NCBI GenBank assembly: GCA_020352515.1 | Contig: CP070678.1 | Location: 3,094,530 to 3,137,245 of the forward strand | Reading direction: 5' to 3' | DNA from: Phycisphaerales bacterium | GTDB lineage: Bacteria > Planctomycetota > Phycisphaerae > Sedimentisphaerales > Anaerobacaceae | Length of the DNA stretch: 42,716 nucleotides | Part shown: positions 38,047 to 42,716 of the stretch, one piece after another | Layout of the letters: the number at the start of each line of letters is the position of its first letter | Numbering within the stretch: position 1 is the stretch's first letter | Notes under the pieces: model-generated | The model's database searches: none | What the model was told of the DNA's origin: nothing | The model's input: the letters and a program-made list of their open reading frames with translations, nothing else | Program-made: the position numbers and the translations under genes

Positions 38047-39303
38047 TCAAGTGTCGCCGTATTCTCGCAGACGTAGGCTCGGGCAACGCTGCACGACCTG
38101 CCTGACAGACTGCTCCTCACAGTGCATGGTCCAGTCAACGCCGGTGAGATAACGTATGAAATCGTAGAATAGCAGCATGTGGAACGGCTCGCGGCTCTGG
38201 CAGTCGCCGAGATAGCAGTCGAGAAAGGACATGCCCACACCGGCGACAATAATCCGGCCGTTTCCGTATTGTACGGCCGCGGCTACGGGAGTATCTTCAA
38301 AGGCTAGAAGCGGATATCCCCGGCCCTCGACCGCCACGGGCAACTGTAAGAGCAGCGGATTGTCGAACGCGATAACGCCCAAATCGTCCACGTTCTCGAC
38401 TTTCACCGGATATTTCGCCGAATCAAGCAGCATGAAACGCAGACCGAATTGCTCGACCAACCGGTTGCCCGCCTGTATCATCTTTCCTCCGCCCGGCTTG
38501 TCACAGCCCGCAACCAACAAGGATCCGCCGCCGGAGACGAAGTCTGCGATGGCCGACAGTTCTGATTCGGCATAGCTGCGAAAGTCCGTCCACCCCGTCC
38601 AGTAATAGTTCACAATCATCAGATCGATGCCTTTGAGCATCTGGGCTGTCAGCATATCCCGCTCGTTTACATATACCTCGAATCCCGCCCTCTCCAGCAG
38701 GTCCTTCATCATGTACTGGCCGTAAGTATAGTAACCCCAGCCCCGAATGAATCCGTTACTATGCCTCAGGTCGAGCAGGGCCTGCTTGCCGGTCCGGACC
38801 GGCGGCTCTGAACCGGTCACCCGGAATACCATTACCGGCTCGATGACCTCAACGTCTCCGAGACATTGGCCCTCTTTCGTATAGGCCGCTGCAGCCCACT
38901 GATACCTGCCCGGTGGAAGCGCCTTCTCGTCAAAAACGAAGCAGTTGCCCTCGCCCTCAACCGTCAGCATCTCGCCGCAGCCGCGCACGCCCTTGATTTC
39001 GACTACGTACTTTGCCGCGCCTTGGATCATCGGGCATACCAGCTCAATCGGATAGCCGTAGGTCTTCATCTTTCTTAGCTCGGCCGACGTGCGCTTGTTG
39101 GCGCGAAATCTGTCACCCTCGATCTTCCACAAGTCAATTGGCTGCGGCGTCGCCCTTGCCGCCTCGTAATCCTTCTTCTTGATCGTGTTCGCATCAACAG
39201 AACTTCCGCACCGCTCACTACTCGGGGCCGCAACGACGACGAAGCCTACGAAGACCGGCGCGAGCATCGTCATGCACATAGCGGTTTTCTTCAGGCCGTT
39301 CAT
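38047..39303 (-). CDS. Secreted protein with glutamine-amidotransferase-like (ThuA-type) domain
   Basis: 418 residues from the ATG at 39303, with AAAGGAG six bases upstream; an upstream in-frame start at 39570 adds 89 unconserved residues. A signal peptide is visible (CMTMLAPVFVGFVVVAAP). Residues ~60-175 look like an Ig/FN3-type beta domain (YPIELVCPMIQGAAKYVVEI, LPPGRYQWAAAAYTKEG). Residues ~185-400 resemble a class-I glutamine amidotransferase/ThuA fold: YYTYGQYMMKDLLERAGFEV, the IDLMIVNYYWTGW strand, LSAIADFVSGGGSLLVAGCD and NGRIIVAGVGMSFLDCY. No Cys-His-Glu triad can be assigned; the Cys in VAGCDKPGGG may not be the nucleophile. Periplasmic, possibly sugar-related by neighbourhood. Function not assigned. 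Confidence 0.8.
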   Translation of the reverse strand: MNGLKKTAMCMTMLAPVFVGFVVVAAPSSERCGSSVDANTIKKKDYEAARATPQPIDLWKIEGDRFRANKRTSAELRKMKTYGYPIELVCPMIQGAAKYVVEIKGVRGCGEMLTVEGEGNCFVFDEKALPPGRYQWAAAAYTKEGQCLGDVEVIEPVMVFRVTGSEPPVRTGKQALLDLRHSNGFIRGWGYYTYGQYMMKDLLERAGFEVYVNERDMLTAQMLKGIDLMIVNYYWTGWTDFRSYAESELSAIADFVSGGGSLLVAGCDKPGGGKMIQAGNRLVEQFGLRFMLLDSAKYPVKVENVDDLGVIAFDNPLLLQLPVAVEGRGYPLLAFEDTPVAAAVQYGNGRIIVAGVGMSFLDCYLGDCQSREPFHMLLFYDFIRYLTGVDWTMHCEEQSVRQVVQRCPSLRLREYGDT

Positions 39304-39348
39304 GATTGCTCCTTTGCTGTTTGGTCCATCGGACTTCTTGCACATAGT

Positions 39349-39354
39349 ATTATA
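39349..39354 (-). promoter_or_regulatory. Perfect -10 box for the ThuA-like gene
   Basis: TATAAT on the minus strand (39354-39349) lies about 46 bases before the ATG at 39303. I could not find a good -35 at 16-18 bases. Confidence 0.35.
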
Positions 39355-39451
39355 GCGATGCCTGGAGCGGCTTGGTGTAAAAACACTGTAAAAAATGTCC
39401 GCTCGCGTTAAGACTGCGCCGGTCCTCGAACCTGCGCGGCGGCAGAAGAAG

Positions 39452-39480
39452 TTGAAAAACGCTACAGCCGCGTGTATACT
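39452..39480 (+). promoter_or_regulatory. Sigma70-type promoter for the Gfo/Idh/MocA gene
   Basis: -35 TTGAAA (39452-39457), a 17-base spacer and -10 TATACT (39475-39480), each five of six. The transcript start near 39487 gives a leader of about 68 bases to the ATG at 39555. Confidence 0.6.
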
Positions 39481-39554
39481 GCCGGCAACGGTGCGGGAAT
39501 GCGCACGGTGCCGGTCAGGTGTGTTTCTATTCTTACGCATGGGAGCAACGAAAG

Positions 39555-41018
39555 ATGAAGACGGTATCACGCAGGGATTTTATCAGAGGGTCTCTTTATG
39601 CCGGCGCGGCGGCTGTGATGGCCCGCTCGCGGGTGCTGGGGGCCAATGACGATATCCGCATAGCTGTCGTGGGGCTCGGCTCGTTCGTGAAGATCGGCGG
39701 CAAAGGCCGGCAGGACCTTCGGGCGTTTCGGGAGATTGCCGGCGTTCGAATCGCTGCTATATGCGATTGCGATGCGAACCACGTCGCGCCGGTGCTTAAA
39801 GAATGCAAGGAGGCGGGCGAGAGGGTCAAGGTGTACAAGGACGTCAGAGAGCTTCTGGACGACAGGGAGATAGATGCCGTGAGCATCACGACGCCGAATC
39901 ACTGGCACTCTCTAATCACGATATGGGCCTGCCAGGCGGGCAAGGACGTGTTCGTGCAGAAGCCCGCCTCGCACAACATCTTCGAGGGCCGCAGGATGGT
40001 CGAGGCCGCCCGCAAATACGGGCGCGTCGTGCAGGCGGTTCACGGCCCGCGGTCCAACGGGGCGCTGGAGAAATCATTCGAATACGTGCGGCGGGGCAAG
40101 CTGGGCAGGGTCAGATACGTTCACGGCGTCAACTACAAGCCCCGAATGAGCATCGGCAGGGTTGCCGGGCCCCGGCCTGTTCCGGAGAGCTGCGACTATG
40201 ATTTGTGGTGCGGGCCGGCCCCGAAGAAGCCGCTGATGAGAGAGTATCTGCATTACGACTGGCATTGGGACTGGTCGACGGGCAACGGGGACCTGGGCAA
40301 CATGGGCATTCACTTTTTGGATTCCTGCCGCTGGGCCCTGAACAAGACCGAGCTGCCCGAGCGTGTGATGAGCATCGGGGGGCGTTTCGGCTACGATGAT
40401 GACGGCCAAACACCCAACACCCTGATCACGATGCTCGATTATGAGCCTGCCCCGATAATCTTCGAGGTTCGCGGACTGCCGAAAAACAGGTCCTTTCACG
40501 ATAAGGACTGGGGCGGGAACATGGATGAGTATTACGGGGTGCAGTACGGGGCGGTCGTGCACTGCGAGAACGGGTATGTGCTGGACGGCGCCGCTTACGA
40601 CACGGAGGGCGACTTGATTGAAAAGTTCGAATCGGACAGGGTCGATTCCAAGCAGAACTTCATTGACGTTATGCGAAGCAGAAAGACGGGCGAGCTTTAC
40701 ACGGATGCCCTCGAGGGACATCTTTCGTGCGGCCTGCTTCACATGGCGAACATTTCATATCGCACCGGCGGGAGAGCCCCAAGCGGTCAAATCCGGGACA
40801 TCATTCGGGGCGACAGGGAGTTTGGAAGCTCGTTCGACCGGCTGCTTGCGCACCTGGATGCCAACGGAGTGGATCTCGCCAAGACGCCGGCCACACTGGG
40901 CGCGATGCTTCGTTTCGACCCCCATGCCGAAAGATTTGTTGGCCCGTTCGCTGAAGAGGCCAACGAACTGGTCTCGCGCAAATACCGGAAACCCTTCGTC
41001 GTGCCCGAGAGAGTCTGA
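39555..41018 (+). CDS. Tat-exported Gfo/Idh/MocA-family oxidoreductase
   Basis: 487 residues from the ATG at 39555 (MKTVSRRDFIRGSLYAGAAA), a twin-arginine signal with RR at positions 6-7. The mature protein has an NAD(P)-binding Rossmann domain: IRIAVVGLGS, then VRIAAICDCD, AVSITTPNHWHS, and VQKPASHNIFEGRRM, where the usual EKP of the family is QKP. The C-terminal domain (~160-487) includes YDLWCGPAPKKPLM, HYDWHWDWSTGNGDLGNMG and IHFLDSCRWAL with the catalytic-type His. This is the class common in Planctomycetota, annotated as sugar dehydrogenases or oxidoreductases acting in the periplasm with tightly held cofactor. Substrate unknown; adjacency to a GH127-like gene suggests sugar metabolism. 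Confidence 0.92.
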   Translation: MKTVSRRDFIRGSLYAGAAAVMARSRVLGANDDIRIAVVGLGSFVKIGGKGRQDLRAFREIAGVRIAAICDCDANHVAPVLKECKEAGERVKVYKDVRELLDDREIDAVSITTPNHWHSLITIWACQAGKDVFVQKPASHNIFEGRRMVEAARKYGRVVQAVHGPRSNGALEKSFEYVRRGKLGRVRYVHGVNYKPRMSIGRVAGPRPVPESCDYDLWCGPAPKKPLMREYLHYDWHWDWSTGNGDLGNMGIHFLDSCRWALNKTELPERVMSIGGRFGYDDDGQTPNTLITMLDYEPAPIIFEVRGLPKNRSFHDKDWGGNMDEYYGVQYGAVVHCENGYVLDGAAYDTEGDLIEKFESDRVDSKQNFIDVMRSRKTGELYTDALEGHLSCGLLHMANISYRTGGRAPSGQIRDIIRGDREFGSSFDRLLAHLDANGVDLAKTPATLGAMLRFDPHAERFVGPFAEEANELVSRKYRKPFVVPERV

Positions 41019-41152
41019 AAGCGGCCGAAGTTGTCAGCAACAAGCGCGGTTAGATTTACAGTGGGGGCTGGCATTGATACAATCGTGCGCGCAAAGTCAT
41101 CGGGGACAACGAGACGGCAACATTGAGTAAGGTATTCTGAACGGCGGTCTAT

Positions 41153-42716
41153 ATGCTCTCATCCGGCGCGGTTGCTAATGACGGTCACGCGGCTCATAAT
41201 TGCGTGTTCGAGGAGCTGCCTCTTACGGCCATTCGGCCGGAAGGCTGGCTCAGGCGGTGGCTGGAGAATCAGCGAGAGGGAATCACCGGGCACGTCCACG
41301 AGTATAATACGCGGCCTTTTAACGAGCGATACTGGCTGACGGAACGGATGTGGAACAGCCCGGCGGGGGGGCCGGTCACCGGGGCCGGAGCAGATCAGCG
41401 CTGGTGGGGCTATGAGCAGAGCGGATACTGGCTGGACGGCGCGATCCGTTGCGGGTACCTTCTGGGGGATCCTGAGATGGTGCGGCTGGCGCGCAAACGG
41501 ATAGACTATGTGCTCGCCCATCCGGGGGCCGACGGCTCGCTCGGACCGCCGTGGCTCCATTTCATGTGGCCCTTTGCGGCCTTTTTCCGGGTCTGGATGG
41601 CCGAATTCTCGGCCACGTCCGACACGGAACTGGCTCGCTCGATGGCGGGGCATTATCTTGCCAACGCCGAAAAGTGCATGATGGGTGAGCCGAGGGGCCG
41701 GAGTTTTGCCGTTCTCAATACCGTGAGCATTGAAATCCTGTGCTGGCTGTACGAGAAGACCGGCGACAGGAGATTGCTGAGAATCGCCGAGAAGGCCTAC
41801 CGGAGCATATTGCCCTCGAAGGCGTCGTCCCACCAGAGCCTGCTCTCGCGTAAGGTCCCGCGTGAGCACGGCGTTGTCTTCATCGAGACCCTCAAGTCGC
41901 CTGCGCTGCTGTACAAGTATACCGGCAGGAGGCAATATCTCGAAGCTGCGATCAACGGCTTGAAAAAGCTCGAAAGACATCACGGCCTGATCAACGGCGT
42001 TCCGAGCTCGATGGAGGATCTGTCCGGCAGGGAGTTCTACGTCAGCAACGAGACGTGTAACGTGAGTGCTTACACATGGACGCTCGGCTACCTGCTGCAG
42101 ATTACGGGTGACGTCAAATGGGCGGACATGATTGAAAAGGCCTGTTTCAATGCGGGCATCGGGGCGGTGACCAAGGGCTTCAAGGCGCATCAGTATTTCA
42201 CCAGTCCCAATCAGGTGATTGCCACCCGCTCTTCATGGCTCCACGTCCGAGACGGCCTATACGAGGATCGCGATTCCTGGTGGGTCAAGAGCGGGAGAAA
42301 TGCGTATAGCTGCTCGCACAACGTGCAGTGCTGCACGGGCAACGTCAGCCGCTTTATGCCGAATTACATCGCCCGGATGTGGCTGAGCGACGGCAAGGGG
42401 GGGATCGCGGCGGCGAACTACGGCCCGTCGCGCGTCACGGCAAAGCTTGGTCCGGGCGGAAGGCCGGTCACGATTGTGCAGCAGACCGATTATCCGTTCT
42501 GCGAAGAGATATCGTTTCATATAAAGAGCAGAGGCGCCGTGCGTTTTCCCTTTACACTGCGGATACCGGGATGGTGTGAGGGCGCGCGGATAGCATATAA
42601 CGGCAAAGAGTTGCAGGTTCCGGCTCCGGCCGGCAGGTTTGTTACGGTCGAGCGCAGCTTCCGGCCGAATGACAGGCTGACGTTGACCCTGCCCATGCAG
42701 GTTCGGCTCAGTCATT
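41153..42716 (+). CDS. GH127-like (DUF1680) glycoside hydrolase, 3' partial
   Basis: The frame runs off the right edge; 521 residues are visible. I read it directly from the sequence, starting at the ATG at 41153; an in-frame TGA at 41138 closes the frame just upstream. An (alpha/alpha)6 barrel of the DUF1680/GH127 type: RRWLENQREGITGHVHEYN, WWGYEQSGYWLDGAIRCGYL, PPWLHFMWPFAAFFRVWM, FYVSNETCNVSAYTW, then CSHNVQCCTGNVSRFMPNYI, and a beta-sandwich (FPFTLRIPGWCEGARIAYNG). The ETC site (Glu300, Cys302) and the Cys393-Cys394 pair correspond to the Glu and Cys cluster that binds zinc in the characterised beta-L-arabinofuranosidase; exact equivalence of all ligands is my inference. No signal peptide, so probably cytoplasmic. 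It follows the Gfo/Idh/MocA gene by 134 bases and is probably co-transcribed. Confidence 0.9.
   Translation, partial: MLSSGAVANDGHAAHNCVFEELPLTAIRPEGWLRRWLENQREGITGHVHEYNTRPFNERYWLTERMWNSPAGGPVTGAGADQRWWGYEQSGYWLDGAIRCGYLLGDPEMVRLARKRIDYVLAHPGADGSLGPPWLHFMWPFAAFFRVWMAEFSATSDTELARSMAGHYLANAEKCMMGEPRGRSFAVLNTVSIEILCWLYEKTGDRRLLRIAEKAYRSILPSKASSHQSLLSRKVPREHGVVFIETLKSPALLYKYTGRRQYLEAAINGLKKLERHHGLINGVPSSMEDLSGREFYVSNETCNVSAYTWTLGYLLQITGDVKWADMIEKACFNAGIGAVTKGFKAHQYFTSPNQVIATRSSWLHVRDGLYEDRDSWWVKSGRNAYSCSHNVQCCTGNVSRFMPNYIARMWLSDGKGGIAAANYGPSRVTAKLGPGGRPVTIVQQTDYPFCEEISFHIKSRGAVRFPFTLRIPGWCEGARIAYNGKELQVPAPAGRFVTVERSFRPNDRLTLTLPMQVRLSH

Noticed and set aside
1..42716. CRISPR arrays, insertion sequences, attachment sites or a replication origin
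   Set aside because: I saw no regularly spaced repeats, transposase or integrase motifs, or DnaA-box clusters; gene content and composition look uniform.

Overview
This is a GC-rich chromosomal segment from a bacterium that I place, with moderate confidence, in the Planctomycetota (Phycisphaerae-like). The reasons are three tandem type II pseudopilin-like proteins with the [20 protein letters not shown] signature, Tat-exported oxidoreductases of the kinds common in that phylum, a SUMF1-domain protein, a secreted C45 acyltransferase and a GH127-type enzyme. A lipid A/heptose operon indicates a Gram-negative envelope. No tRNA, rRNA, CRISPR array, transposase or phage gene was seen, so this looks like ordinary vertically inherited chromosome.

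Layout. 1-2.4 kb: the end of a SUMF1/FGE-like protein, a structured intergenic stretch, a small unknown protein and a membrane NTF2-like protein. 2.6-5.5 kb: three leftward pseudopilin-like genes, two of them with their own near-consensus promoters. 5.8-8.9 kb: a leftward surE-tdh-kbl unit (threonine to glycine plus acetyl-CoA, with a nucleotidase) behind a TTGACA-N17-TATACT promoter. 9.1-12.9 kb: DUF502, NnrE, a membrane coiled-coil protein with a BRCT-like end, and a HAD hydrolase. 13.0-19.7 kb: rightward UbiA-type prenyltransferase, rluB-like, rpmB, then gatC, a lipoprotein hydrolase, gatA, gatB and a cupin. The gat genes make the amidotransferase that forms Gln-tRNA and/or Asn-tRNA.

19.9-24.7 kb: a soluble three-PAS histidine kinase overlapping a NarL-type regulator, then 470 bases rich in inverted repeats ending in a near-consensus promoter whose -10 box lies in the loop of a perfect palindrome. 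This leads into a Tat-exported aldo/keto-reductase-fold protein that lacks most catalytic residues, followed by a tetraheme c-type lipoprotein. I consider this the most interesting unit in the window.

24.8-35.0 kb: a leftward, tightly packed envelope operon, lpxK-hldE-gmhA-gmhB(membrane fusion)-heptosyltransferase/kinase fusion-GT4-plsY, followed by a secreted protein of unknown function. It covers the lipid A 4'-kinase, ADP-heptose precursor synthesis, inner-core transfer and phosphorylation, and phospholipid initiation. 35.1-42.7 kb: a cytoplasmic GH13 enzyme divergent from lpxK, a secreted C45-type Ntn hydrolase, a secreted glutamine-amidotransferase-like protein, a Tat-exported Gfo/Idh/MocA oxidoreductase and the first 521 residues of a GH127-like enzyme that runs off the window.

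Start codons were chosen from family alignment as remembered, Shine-Dalgarno sequences and promoter positions. Promoters and terminators were found by eye and are predictions.
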